64,000 bases of DNA from assembly GCF_000430825.1 (NCBI RefSeq), contig NZ_AUMT01000001.1, positions 242,497 through 306,496 on the forward strand. The letters are read 5' to 3'. The notes below the pieces were generated by a model that saw only the letters and a list, made by a program, of their open reading frames with translations, did not search any database and was not told the DNA's origin. The stretch comes from Chryseobacterium daeguense DSM 19388 (lineage in GTDB: Bacteria > Bacteroidota > Bacteroidia > Flavobacteriales > Weeksellaceae). Position 1 is the stretch's first letter. Every line of letters starts with the position of its first letter. Shown here piece by piece: positions 53,797 through 61,792 of this stretch. The position numbers and the translations under genes were made by a program.

Positions 53797-53829
53797 TGAT
53801 ATAAAGACAATTAAAACTAAATATAAATT

Positions 53830-55398
53830 ATGACAACAGCCATTATAGTCGGCGTTATTTGTTTAGTAATCGGTGCGGTTGTAGGGATGTTTTTCTCTAG
53901 AAGCTCACTTAATACTAAAGCAAAGTTTATTATAGATGATGCAAAGAAAAATGCCGAAAACCTTATAGAAAAAGCTAATGTACAAGCCGAATCCATAAAG
54001 AAAGAAAAAAACCTTCAGGCTAAAGAAAAATTCCTGGAGCTGAAATCCCAGCATGATGCAGATATTCAGTCTCGTGAAAAGAAAATGCAGGAGGTAGAGA
54101 AAAGAATAAAAGACAAAGAGCATAAGCTGAATGATGAGCTTAGCAAAGCCGGAAAGCTTGAAAAAGACCTGGACAAGCAGATTGCAGACTACGCCAAGAA
54201 AAACGAAATTCTTGAGAGAAAACAACAAGAGCTGGAAGTAGCAACTGCGAAAAAAGTAGAAATCCTTGAAAAAATTGCTAATTACACTGCAGAGGAAGCG
54301 AAAGCAGAATTGGTAGAAACCATGAAAGCGGAAGCAAAAACAAGAGCTCAGGCGCACGTTCAGAGCATTATGGAAGAAGCTCAGCTTAATGCTAAAAGTG
54401 AAGCAAGAAAGATTGTTATCCAGACCATTCAGAGAATCGGGACGGAGCAGGCGATCGAAAACTCAGTATCAGTATTTAACATTGAATCTGATGAAGTAAA
54501 AGGTAGAATTATCGGTAGAGAAGGTAGAAATATCCGTGCGTTGGAAGCGGTTACAGGTGTAGAAATCATTGTAGATGATACTCCGGAAGCTATTCTTCTT
54601 TCGTGCTTCGATCCGGTAAGAAGAGAGATTGCAAGATTATCACTACACAGATTGGTTACGGACGGTAGAATTCACCCGGCAAGAATCGAAGAAGTTGTAG
54701 AAAAAACAAGAAAACAGATCGAAGAGGAAATCATTGAGGTTGGAAAAAGAACGATCATTGATTTAGGAATCCACGGATTACACCCGGAACTGATCAAAAT
54801 CGTAGGTAGAATGAAATACCGTTCATCTTACGGGCAGAATCTATTACAGCACTCCAGAGAGGTAGCAAATATCGCTGCAACAATGGCTGCTGAATTAGGC
54901 TTGAATGTAAAACTGGCAAAAAGAGCAGGTTTACTTCACGATATAGGTAAAGTTCCTGAGCAGGAATCTGAACTTCCTCACGCTTTATTAGGTATGCAGT
55001 GGGCTGAAAAATATGGTGAAAATGCAGAGGTTGTAAATGCAATCGGAGCCCACCACGACGAGGTAGAAATGACTTCATTATTGTCACCGATCATTCAGGT
55101 TGCGGATGCGATTTCCGGAGCAAGACCGGGGGCCAGAAGACAGGTTCTGGAATCTTATATCCAAAGATTAAAAGACCTTGAATCTGCAGCATTAAGCTTT
55201 GACGGTGTTTCATCGGCGTATGCTATCCAGGCGGGTAGAGAATTGAGAGTAATGGTAGAAAGCGGAAAAGTAAATGATGAAGTAGCTTCTCAGTTATCTT
55301 ACGACATCTCTGAAAAGATCCAGAATGAATTAACATATCCTGGTCAGGTAAAAGTAACGGTAATCAGAGAAACGAGAGCCGTGAATATTGCGAGATAA
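53830..55398 (+). CDS. rny: Ribonuclease Y
   Basis: Membrane-bound endoribonuclease that starts mRNA decay. The 522-aa protein has an N-terminal transmembrane helix (about 3-23), a long coiled coil (about 30-190) and a KH domain ([26 protein letters not shown], about 222-247). The HD domain has metal ligands in [10 protein letters not shown] and LLHDIGK (about 337-380), and the Rny C-terminal region closes the protein. Length and order are typical. A terminator follows that is duplicated 2.2 kb downstream. Confidence 0.95.
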   Translation: MTTAIIVGVICLVIGAVVGMFFSRSSLNTKAKFIIDDAKKNAENLIEKANVQAESIKKEKNLQAKEKFLELKSQHDADIQSREKKMQEVEKRIKDKEHKLNDELSKAGKLEKDLDKQIADYAKKNEILERKQQELEVATAKKVEILEKIANYTAEEAKAELVETMKAEAKTRAQAHVQSIMEEAQLNAKSEARKIVIQTIQRIGTEQAIENSVSVFNIESDEVKGRIIGREGRNIRALEAVTGVEIIVDDTPEAILLSCFDPVRREIARLSLHRLVTDGRIHPARIEEVVEKTRKQIEEEIIEVGKRTIIDLGIHGLHPELIKIVGRMKYRSSYGQNLLQHSREVANIAATMAAELGLNVKLAKRAGLLHDIGKVPEQESELPHALLGMQWAEKYGENAEVVNAIGAHHDEVEMTSLLSPIIQVADAISGARPGARRQVLESYIQRLKDLESAALSFDGVSSAYAIQAGRELRVMVESGKVNDEVASQLSYDISEKIQNELTYPGQVKVTVIRETRAVNIAR

Positions 55399-55408
55399 TA
55401 TTTAAAAA

Positions 55409-55451
55409 ATATATTTTATTAAAACCTTTCAAGAAATTGGAAGGTTTTTTT
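55409..55451 (+). terminator. rny terminator, left copy of a direct repeat
   Basis: Stem of AAAACCTTTC and GGAAGGTTTT with loop AAGAAATT and a T-run. The stretch 55409-55449 is repeated almost exactly at 57604-57645 (one extra A), bracketing a four-gene segment. Confidence 0.85.
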
Positions 55452-55478
55452 ATATAGGATATTATTTTGAATCTGACC

Positions 55479-55518
55479 AAAATAATAAAAGTTCTCAATT
55501 GAGAACTTTTATTATTTT
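55479..55518. terminator. 40-bp perfect palindrome at the end of the XRE gene
   Basis: Centre CTCAATTGAG, extending symmetrically over 20 bp each side with A/T flanks. It overlaps the stop of the minus-strand regulator gene (55512) and can form a strong hairpin with T-rich tails on both strands. It could thus act as a two-way terminator between rny and the regulator. Confidence 0.75.
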
Positions 55519-55868
55519 TTAATTTGAGACTTTAAATCTCTAATTTCTTCCTCTAGTTTTTCTATATATTTCCTTTGAATTTCAATAAAAAAATCTGGAA
55601 CATTAGAATAATTGATATTACTGCCAGAATGATCATGGAAAGTAGAATTTTCAAACTGGAAAGAAAGTCTGGTTTCTTCATTTTTAATATCTTCTAAAGG
55701 AACATCTAAAACTTTTGCAAGTTTTTCCCACTCGTAGTCAAAGATTTTCACTTCACCTCTTTCCTTTCTTGAATAGTTAGAAGTGTCTGTACCTAAAGTT
55801 TTTGCCATTGTTTCTTGGGATATACCTTTTTGTTTTCTTAAGCTTTTTAATCTTTCCTGAACCATCAT
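55512..55868 (-). CDS. XRE-family transcriptional regulator
   Basis: A 118-aa protein with an N-terminal helix-turn-helix (MMVQERLKSLRKQKG, ISQETMAKTLGTDTSNYSRKERGE) and WEKLAKVLDVPLEDI. A linker with His/Ser-rich residues and a C-terminal coiled coil (about 90-118, IEKLEEEIRDLKSQIKK) for dimerisation follow. Start at 55868, because the longer frame from 55904 runs through the palindromic operator. Phage-repressor-like in build. It lies divergent to the three-gene set on the right and probably controls itself and them. Confidence 0.8.
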   Translation of the reverse strand: MMVQERLKSLRKQKGISQETMAKTLGTDTSNYSRKERGEVKIFDYEWEKLAKVLDVPLEDIKNEETRLSFQFENSTFHDHSGSNINYSNVPDFFIEIQRKYIEKLEEEIRDLKSQIKK

Positions 55869-55876
55869 CCTAGTTT

Positions 55877-55972
55877 TGTACAAGTATGCAAAATATGTAC
55901 ACATTCTGCAAAAAAATACAAAAAAAATGCAAATTTTATTTCCCTATTATTAGATTTTTATTTATAGTTTTG
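55877..55972. promoter_or_regulatory. Island control region: operator-like dyad and divergent promoter
   Basis: Two TGTACA hexamers (55877-55882 and 55896-55901), 13 bp apart, form a dyad just upstream of the XRE start and overlap its probable -7 region. In the other direction TAGTTTTG (55965-55972), an exact -7 match, precedes the gene at 56037. Autoregulation by the XRE protein is inferred. Confidence 0.5.
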
Positions 55973-56036
55973 GAACGAAATTAAAACAAGTAGCGTATCC
56001 GAAAAGCTAAAATAGAGTAGGAAAATTAGAAAATTT

Positions 56037-56690
56037 ATGATGAAAAAAATTATTTTAGCATTATGTTTATTTATAATGCCAATTACAATGACTTTCGCAA
56101 ACACAGTGTCATTGAAAAATTTCGAAAAAGAAACTAAACTAGATCCACAGGTAGATGAATTTTTCAAAACTGAAAGTTATTCTAAAATTTCAAAACAGTT
56201 CAACATCTCAAAACAAAATTTCGATTTAAAAAATATTGAAATTTTTAAAATAACAGATAAGTCGAACATGATTCGTATTAAAGTTCAAAATGAGAATAGA
56301 GTTGATTTTATTACCCTTATGCCAAATAATACAGTTGTACTTTACGAAAAAACACTTTTAAATGAAGAAGGAAATGGAGTAATTCAACAATTTGACGAAA
56401 ATGGAATACTTATTGCAAATTTTGATGTTAGAAAACAGTTGGAAACTTTTACTGTAAAGTTAACGTATGTAAATAATACAAATGCTTTTGATAGTCAAGT
56501 AGAATGTATAAATAAAACCTATGATGTAATTAAAAGTACCTGTGATAAAGACGCGACATGTACAATGTCATGTAATATTGCCCCCAATTGTGCAGTTGTT
56601 ATGTATGGAGTTGCTGTTGCTCATTGTGCTGCTACTGGAAATACTCCCCCTAAAAAAGCTTTGAGTACGTTAAGTGCATCAGTTAATTAA
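56037..56690 (+). CDS. Exported Cys-rich C-terminal protein, possibly fulvocin C-related
   Basis: A 217-aa protein with signal peptide (to about residue 20, ITMTFA). A hydrophilic middle region precedes a C-terminal segment (about 155-205) with seven Cys (ECINKTYDVIKSTCDKDATC ... SCNIAPNC ... AHC), likely forming disulfides. The layout, a pro-region followed by a small Cys-rich domain, is like proteins annotated as fulvocin C-related bacteriocins in Bacteroidota, but I recognise this only weakly. It is the first gene of the rightward set in the small island. Confidence 0.5.
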   Translation: MMKKIILALCLFIMPITMTFANTVSLKNFEKETKLDPQVDEFFKTESYSKISKQFNISKQNFDLKNIEIFKITDKSNMIRIKVQNENRVDFITLMPNNTVVLYEKTLLNEEGNGVIQQFDENGILIANFDVRKQLETFTVKLTYVNNTNAFDSQVECINKTYDVIKSTCDKDATCTMSCNIAPNCAVVMYGVAVAHCAATGNTPPKKALSTLSASVN

Positions 56691-56700
56691 AATAGATGAA

Positions 56701-56889
56701 ATGAATTTCCAATTTATATTATTATTACTAGGCTACTCATTAATAATTATTAGTTTTTGTTTAGCAATTATTAAAATAAGTAAGCTAAAATCTAATGAGA
56801 GGCTTGTGTGGCATTTACTAGTTTGCTTTTTCCCAATATTTGGGACATTGATATTTTTTGCTGTGCATTTAAATAGACGAACAAACTAA
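56701..56889 (+). CDS. Small two-helix membrane protein (PLDc_N-like)
   Basis: A 62-aa protein with two hydrophobic helices (about 3-26 and 36-56) and the pattern LVWHLLVCFFPIFGTLIFFAVHL. This resembles the short PLDc N-terminal transmembrane domain found alone or before phospholipase D domains. It could be an immunity-type membrane protein for the Cys-rich product next to it; that is a guess from context. It overlaps the next start by one base (TAATG). An upstream in-frame ATG at 56674 lies in the preceding gene and is not used. Confidence 0.55.
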   Translation: MNFQFILLLLGYSLIIISFCLAIIKISKLKSNERLVWHLLVCFFPIFGTLIFFAVHLNRRTN

Positions 56890-57590
56890 TGAATAAAATT
56901 TTAAAGATTCTTATTTGCATAGGATTGATTTTTAATTCTTTAGTTTTTTCACAAGACTTATCTGTTATTTATAAGTTTAAAAAAGGAGGAGGAACTATAG
57001 CGAATTATCAATTGGATATTTTTAAAGACCATAGTGTGTTTTATTCTCCTGATTACTGCTTTAAAGATGATAGCGCTAAATCATATTTAGCACTATATAA
57101 AAAAAATATAAAGCCTGATATAATTACATTATTAGATAAAGCAGACAATACAAATATTTATACACAAAGACCAAATTTATTAAATTGGAAAATTCTTACA
57201 GAAAACAAAGTTATTGCAGGCTACAATGTGCAAAAAGCTGAAGTTTTTTATAAAGGTGAAAAATGGATTGCTTGGTTTGCTAATAATATACCATTTCAGG
57301 AAGGAGCTTTTGTATTTAAAGGTTTACCAGGATTAATCTTAAATATTGAAAATGAAAATTATAGTTTTGAATTAGCAGAAATAAATAAAGGCAAAACGCA
57401 TTGTGAGGTAAAAATTGAAGATAGAAAAGAAATATCTTATGATAAATATGAAAATCTTTTTAAAAATGTATCCACTAAAAGTAGTAATCTTCTTGAAAAT
57501 ATTTCAAATTTAAATCTAGATTTAGAAGTAGATTTTAAATCCAGTAGTGAGAAAATAAACGCAGTAAATATTTTAAGGGAAATTCTATAA
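56889..57590 (+). CDS. GLPGLI family protein
   Basis: A 233-aa exported protein (signal peptide to VFSQ, about 21) with the family-naming motif FKGLPGLILNIEN near residue 154. The preceding WIAWFANNIPFQEGAFVF block is also conserved in this Bacteroidota-specific family of unknown function. The N-terminal part (DLSVIYKFKKGGGT) is typical too. The C-terminus is somewhat short for the family. Its mRNA would end at the duplicated terminator 14-55 bp downstream. Confidence 0.85.
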   Translation: MNKILKILICIGLIFNSLVFSQDLSVIYKFKKGGGTIANYQLDIFKDHSVFYSPDYCFKDDSAKSYLALYKKNIKPDIITLLDKADNTNIYTQRPNLLNWKILTENKVIAGYNVQKAEVFYKGEKWIAWFANNIPFQEGAFVFKGLPGLILNIENENYSFELAEINKGKTHCEVKIEDRKEISYDKYENLFKNVSTKSSNLLENISNLNLDLEVDFKSSSEKINAVNILREIL

Positions 57591-57603
57591 AAGTATTGTT
57601 TAA

Positions 57604-57645
57604 ATATATTTTATTAAAAACCTTTCAAGAAATTGGAAGGTTTTT
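57604..57645 (+). repeat. Right copy of the rny-terminator direct repeat
   Basis: Same sequence as 55409-55449 except one extra A, including the full hairpin. It closes the four-gene segment and serves as terminator for the GLPGLI gene. Confidence 0.85.
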
Positions 57646-57674
57646 CTATTTTTATAAAAATTTAAAATCCACAA

Positions 57675-58916
57675 ATGGAAGAACTTTCTCTGTCATCAAA
57701 ACTAAAACACATTTTCTCAATTCCTGTAATTATTGCTGCTTTAGGGTACTTTGTAGATATTTATGATTTACTCTTATTCGGTATTGTAAGAATTCCGAGC
57801 TTAAAAGATCTGGGTTTGAATCCGGATGTAGACGGAACTTTTATCCTCAATTGCCAGATGGTCGGTTTATTAATTGGCGGGGTTTTCTGGGGTGTTTTTG
57901 GAGACAAGAAAGGAAGATTATCAGTATTATTCGGATCTATTCTGGTCTATTCATTAGCGAATATTGCCTGCGGGTTTTTGCCTTATTTTCCGAAAGAGCA
58001 TTTGGTGTATCAATATGCAGCTTTAAGGTTTATCGCTGGTATTGGACTTGCCGGAGAGCTCGGAGCGGGAATTACCCTTGTTTCTGAAAGCTTACCGAAG
58101 AATTTGCGGGCTATCGGAACTTCCGTTGTTGCCGGTTTCGGATTGATGGGTGCAGTTGTAGCTCAGCTGACGGTAGAATTAGCCGGAGGTTGGAATGTCT
58201 CTTACATCATCGGAGGGATTTTAGGTATCTTACTTTTGTTTTTAAGGATAAGTGTCTCAGAATCCGGTATTTATAAAAATATTGAAACTCAATCTGTTTC
58301 TAAAGGTAATTTTCTTTCCTTTTTTACCGATAAAGACCGTCTTACCAGATATTTAAAATGTATTGCTGTAGGTTTGCCGACTTGGTATTGCATTGGAATA
58401 CTGGCTGTTTTGGCAAACCAGTTCGCCCCTGAAATGGGAATTGAAAGCATCAGCCCCGGAAAGGCAATTATGTGGGCTTACGTAGGGATTTCTGTGGGAG
58501 ATTTTACGAGCGGTTTCATTTCACACCTGTTAAAGTCCCGTAAAATGGCTATTTTCTATATGCTTGTTTTTACCATCATTGGAGTTGCCATTATGCTTTT
58601 CGGAAATACAAATACCGAAACCAAATATTATATTTTCTGCGTCTGGCTTGGTCTGGGAACGGGGTATTGGGCCATGTTTGTAACGCTGGCTGCGGAACAG
58701 TTTGGAACTAATATCCGGAATACGGCAACCACTACGGTTCCCAATATGGTACGTGGGCTGGTTCCTGTTATGATTTTTGGTTTTGATTTTTTTAAGACAG
58801 ATTTTTCAGTGATTGTAAGTGCTGCATTGGTAGGAGCCATCGTGTTTGGACTTGCTTTTTACTCTGCCTTAACCATTTCTGAAACCCACAACAAGGATCT
58901 GGAATTTACAGAATAA
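57675..58916 (+). CDS. MFS transporter
   Basis: A 413-aa inner-membrane protein with about 12 hydrophobic segments. The MFS loop 2-3 motif is GVFGDKKGRLSVLFGS (about 74-89) and a conserved acidic residue lies in helix 1 (YFVDIYDLLLFG). The AGIGLAGELGAGITLVSESLPKNLRA block (about 118-143) points to the sugar/metabolite:proton symporter branch. Substrate unknown. Before insertion of the island it would have followed rny directly. Confidence 0.85.
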   Translation: MEELSLSSKLKHIFSIPVIIAALGYFVDIYDLLLFGIVRIPSLKDLGLNPDVDGTFILNCQMVGLLIGGVFWGVFGDKKGRLSVLFGSILVYSLANIACGFLPYFPKEHLVYQYAALRFIAGIGLAGELGAGITLVSESLPKNLRAIGTSVVAGFGLMGAVVAQLTVELAGGWNVSYIIGGILGILLLFLRISVSESGIYKNIETQSVSKGNFLSFFTDKDRLTRYLKCIAVGLPTWYCIGILAVLANQFAPEMGIESISPGKAIMWAYVGISVGDFTSGFISHLLKSRKMAIFYMLVFTIIGVAIMLFGNTNTETKYYIFCVWLGLGTGYWAMFVTLAAEQFGTNIRNTATTTVPNMVRGLVPVMIFGFDFFKTDFSVIVSAALVGAIVFGLAFYSALTISETHNKDLEFTE

Positions 58917-59035
58917 TTACAAGTGTTTAAGAAATATTTAAGCTTCATTTCCGTTTAATAGAATAGTAAGTATAATGAGATAAAGAAATTGTAAAATTTA
59001 CTATAAAATTATGCTTCGAATAATTAATATTTGTT

Positions 59036-59043
59036 TAACTTTG
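59036..59043 (+). promoter_or_regulatory. -7 promoter element of the bacteriocin-like gene
   Basis: TAACTTTG, exact TAnnTTTG, 42 bp before the ATG at 59086. Confidence 0.5.
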
Positions 59044-59085
59044 AAATGTAACTAAAATTATATTTAACCAAAAATCCAAAATCAC

Positions 59086-59280
59086 ATGCAAAACAACATT
59101 TTGAAAAACGCTAAGAAGCTTAGAAAAGACGATCTTAAAAATATCACAGGAGGTATAGGAGGCGGCGGATCATTGGGTACTCCGGATCTGTCTCTTTGCG
59201 GGTGCAGCTGTACCGGTGCCGTTACAGGACCGAAATACTGCTCTACATATATCGCTTGCCCACAAGTAATTACTTGTTAG
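59086..59280 (+). CDS. Double-glycine leader bacteriocin-like peptide
   Basis: A 64-aa precursor: leader LKNAKKLRKDDLKNITGG (double glycine at 22-23) followed by a Gly-rich spacer and a 41-residue core with six Cys (LCGCSC, YCSTYIAC, ITC). This matches the bacteriocin-like peptides common in Chryseobacterium, thought to be cleaved and exported by a peptidase-containing ABC transporter. None is encoded nearby, so export would rely on a distant system. The Cys could form three disulfides or be modified; no modifying enzyme is adjacent. Confidence 0.78.
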   Translation: MQNNILKNAKKLRKDDLKNITGGIGGGGSLGTPDLSLCGCSCTGAVTGPKYCSTYIACPQVITC

Positions 59281-59330
59281 TCAAAGAAATTATTTCAATT
59301 TAGAAATAAACATTTCCACATTTAATACGC

Positions 59331-59361
59331 AAAAGCCTTTTGGATTCCAGAAGGTTTTTGT
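59331..59361 (+). terminator. Terminator of the bacteriocin-like gene
   Basis: Stem CCTTTTGG / CCAGAAGG (one G-U pair) with loop ATT and a T-run, 50 bp past the stop. Confidence 0.7.
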
Positions 59362-59417
59362 AGTTTAATACTATTCGATTTGAGGAAAGAGTATTGTAAA
59401 AAACTTTACAGTACAGA

Positions 59418-59480
59418 AATTCCCTCCTCTGGAGGGGTGGCGAAAATTTGGAAGAATTTTTGACGGGGTGGTGAAAAATT
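59418..59480. repeat. Dispersed-repeat-like element with CCCTCC/GGAGGG hairpin
   Basis: Hairpin CCCTCC-TCT-GGAGGG (59422-59436), then GGTGGCGAAAATTT and TTTGACGGGGTGGTG. I recall near-identical blocks scattered in many Chryseobacterium genomes, so it is probably a copy of a dispersed non-coding repeat. It lies between convergent units. Confidence 0.6.
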
Positions 59481-59494
59481 GAACATCAAAATTT

Positions 59495-60799
59495 CTACAA
59501 ATCTGAAAAACTCCTGTCATTAAGATGCTCAAACCGGCTGTTCTTTGCTTCTCCAATCTTTTGTTTCGTATAGATGCTGTTATTCCCGGAAAATAAATAA
59601 GCCACAACACAGGCTATCGCTGCATAAATTCCACATTCTGCCCCGAATAACTCTATCCCCATCAGCATACAGGCAAGAGGCGTATTCGTAGCACCAGCGA
59701 AAACTGCGACAAATCCCATTCCTGCCAGTAATCCCGTCGGAAGTGGAATAAAAAGTGATAATCCGCTTCCCAAAGTCGCCCCGATGAAAAATAAAGGCGT
59801 CACTTCCCCTCCCTTAAAACCTGCAGAAAGTGTGATGATGGTAAAAATCATTTTTAAAGCAAAATCGTATAACGGAAGCTGAGTCTCGAAAGATTCAATA
59901 ATTGTTGGGATTCCCAGTCCGATATATCTGGTAGATCCCATTGCAAAAACTGCGGCGGCAACCAGAAGTCCGCCTAAAACCTGGCGAAATGGAGGATATT
60001 TAATTTTTGATTTAAAAAAAGAGCTTGTCTTATGAATTGATTTGCTGAATGCGGCAGCACAGATTCCGAAAATAATTCCCGCTAAAATGCTGTATAGAAT
60101 GGGCAGAAATTCAAGTTTTGGAATAAAATCAATATGATAATGGGTATGTTTTACATTCCAGAGATTCGTCATCAAATCTGCGAGAATTGCTGATGCAAAT
60201 GCAGGAAAAATAGCATTGTAACGGATTTTCCCGATCAGGAAAACTTCAATGGCAAAAACTGCTCCGGCCAAAGGAGTCCCGAAAACCGAGCCGAAACCTG
60301 CAGCAATCGCTGAAATGATTAAAATTTTTCTTTCATTTGGATTAAGCTTAAATGGTTTTGTAAACTGGTCGGCAATAGCTCCTGCCATTTGAAGAGCTGT
60401 TCCCTCACGGCCTGCAGAACCTCCAAATAAATGCGTAATAACAGTTCCCAGATAGACAAAAGGTGCCATTTTAAAAGGAATAATACTTTTTGGATGATGA
60501 ATGTTCTCAAGCAACAAATTATTGCCGGCTTCAACATCTTTTCCGTAATAATGATATATAAGTCCCACTAATAAGCCCGCAAACGGTAAAAAAGCAATAA
60601 TCCAGATATGATTTTCCCTGAAATGAGTGGCCCATTCCAAAGACATCAGGAATCCGGCAGAAGCTGTTCCGGCTAAAGCACCAATAATAATACTTATGCA
60701 AAACCATTTTAAAATATAAGGTAGTGCAGGATATTTTCTGAAAAAAATACTGGTATGAAGTGATATTCTGCGATTCAAAGTCCGTTGATGTTTAGACAT
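59495..60799 (-). CDS. CLC-F type fluoride/proton antiporter
   Basis: A 434-aa CLC-family inner-membrane protein with about ten helices. Two family landmarks point to the fluoride branch. The anion-pathway motif that is GSGIP in chloride CLCs reads GNNLL here (92-96). The gating-glutamate motif is GREGT (130-134, Glu132), a form reported for CLC-F proteins, rather than GREGP. GFKGGEVTPLFFIGATLG follows in the second half. A fluoride riboswitch lies directly upstream, strongly supporting fluoride export as the job. Confidence 0.88.
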   Translation of the reverse strand: MSKHQRTLNRRISLHTSIFFRKYPALPYILKWFCISIIIGALAGTASAGFLMSLEWATHFRENHIWIIAFLPFAGLLVGLIYHYYGKDVEAGNNLLLENIHHPKSIIPFKMAPFVYLGTVITHLFGGSAGREGTALQMAGAIADQFTKPFKLNPNERKILIISAIAAGFGSVFGTPLAGAVFAIEVFLIGKIRYNAIFPAFASAILADLMTNLWNVKHTHYHIDFIPKLEFLPILYSILAGIIFGICAAAFSKSIHKTSSFFKSKIKYPPFRQVLGGLLVAAAVFAMGSTRYIGLGIPTIIESFETQLPLYDFALKMIFTIITLSAGFKGGEVTPLFFIGATLGSGLSLFIPLPTGLLAGMGFVAVFAGATNTPLACMLMGIELFGAECGIYAAIACVVAYLFSGNNSIYTKQKIGEAKNSRFEHLNDRSFSDL

Positions 60800-60898
60800 A
60801 ATTTCCCTGATTAATTATTGTTAATAATCTGTAAATCAGGCGTCATCAGCCCCGTTTGAAACGAGGCGGTTGGGTAAGGAAGAGCACCATTTCCTTTT
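60800..60898 (-). promoter_or_regulatory. Fluoride riboswitch (crcB motif) and expression platform
   Basis: On the minus strand the aptamer features occur in order: GGAAATGGTGCTCTTCC, then ACCCAACCGCC, a hairpin capped by GTTTCAAAC, then GGGGCTGATGACGCCTGATT, matching the crcB/fluoride consensus (AUGG, AACCGCC, CUGAUGA, GCCU). Its 3' segment CCTGATT can instead pair with AATCAGG that lies 8 bp before the start codon, with an inner ATTATT/AATAAT stem. This suggests control at translation start. Confidence 0.88.
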
Positions 60899-60919
60899 AT
60901 ACTGCTGCAAATATAATTA

Positions 60920-61792
60920 TTATTTTAAAAAGAATTTATTTTTCAGAATATAATCCCGGCTTATTTTTATACTCTCAAAAATATCTTTATCACTGGAATC
61001 CTGCTCTAGGAACCAATACTTAAGGCCGGCCTTTTCTTTGGCTGCGAAAATTCTTTTGAAATCAATAGTTCCATTTCCAATTTCAGCAAAATCTTTAGTT
61101 CCGGCTTTCATATCCTTCACATGCCATAGTGGAAATCTTTTCGGATATTTTTCAAAATAAATTAAAGGATCAATGCCTGCTTTTGAAATCCAGTATAAAT
61201 CCAATTCCATTTTAACCAAATCTGATGAAGAATTTTCTAAAATAAAATCATATACATTTTTAGTTTCATCAAATTTTTCAAATTCAAAATCATGATTGTG
61301 ATAAGCAAACTGAATGCCTGTCTTTTGAGTCATTTCTCCAGATTTTTCAAATAATTCCGGCAGCTTTTTATAATTTTCGATGGTTCTTTCTTCATCAAAA
61401 AGATAAGAACAAACCATATATTTAGAACCGATAAAGTGTAAATCTTCAACTGATTTTTCCCAATTGTTTAATAAAGTTCCTCTATCATTATGAAGAATGC
61501 CGGTGGTATGATGGGAACTGATAACCCTTAAGCCCGTATTTTTTAAAATACTCTGGAATTCATTCCTGTTTTTACCGAAAAATGTTCCGTTATATCCATA
61601 AATTTCAAGTTCTGCAAATCCTGATTCCGCCAGCATTTCCAATGTTTTTTCCAGGTTCTCTGAAATTGAATCACGAACTGTATATAGTTGGATGGCTAAT
61701 GTCTTTTTATTCATAAAAATATCAGAAACTCCACAGGAATATAAACCTAAAAAACCAAGAGAGGATAATTTTATAAAGTCTTTTCGCTGCAT
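60920..61792 (-). CDS. Exported sugar phosphate isomerase/epimerase-like TIM barrel
   Basis: A 290-aa protein with an N-terminal signal (MQRKDFIKLSSLGFLGLYSC, lipobox-like LYSC at 17-20). An AP endonuclease-2-like TIM barrel follows, with metal-site residues in FAELEIYGY, FAYHNHDFEFE, MELDLYWI and WHVKDM / FLEQDSS. The family acts on sugars or inositols. The start at 61792 overlaps the stop of the thioesterase gene (TAATG); a longer frame to 61894 would be inside that gene. Substrate unknown. Confidence 0.8.
   Translation of the reverse strand: MQRKDFIKLSSLGFLGLYSCGVSDIFMNKKTLAIQLYTVRDSISENLEKTLEMLAESGFAELEIYGYNGTFFGKNRNEFQSILKNTGLRVISSHHTTGILHNDRGTLLNNWEKSVEDLHFIGSKYMVCSYLFDEERTIENYKKLPELFEKSGEMTQKTGIQFAYHNHDFEFEKFDETKNVYDFILENSSSDLVKMELDLYWISKAGIDPLIYFEKYPKRFPLWHVKDMKAGTKDFAEIGNGTIDFKRIFAAKEKAGLKYWFLEQDSSDKDIFESIKISRDYILKNKFFLK

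Noticed and set aside
59371..59610. 79-codon ORF over the 3' end of the CLC-F gene
   Set aside because: Overlaps the antiporter in another frame on the same strand and runs through a dispersed repeat.
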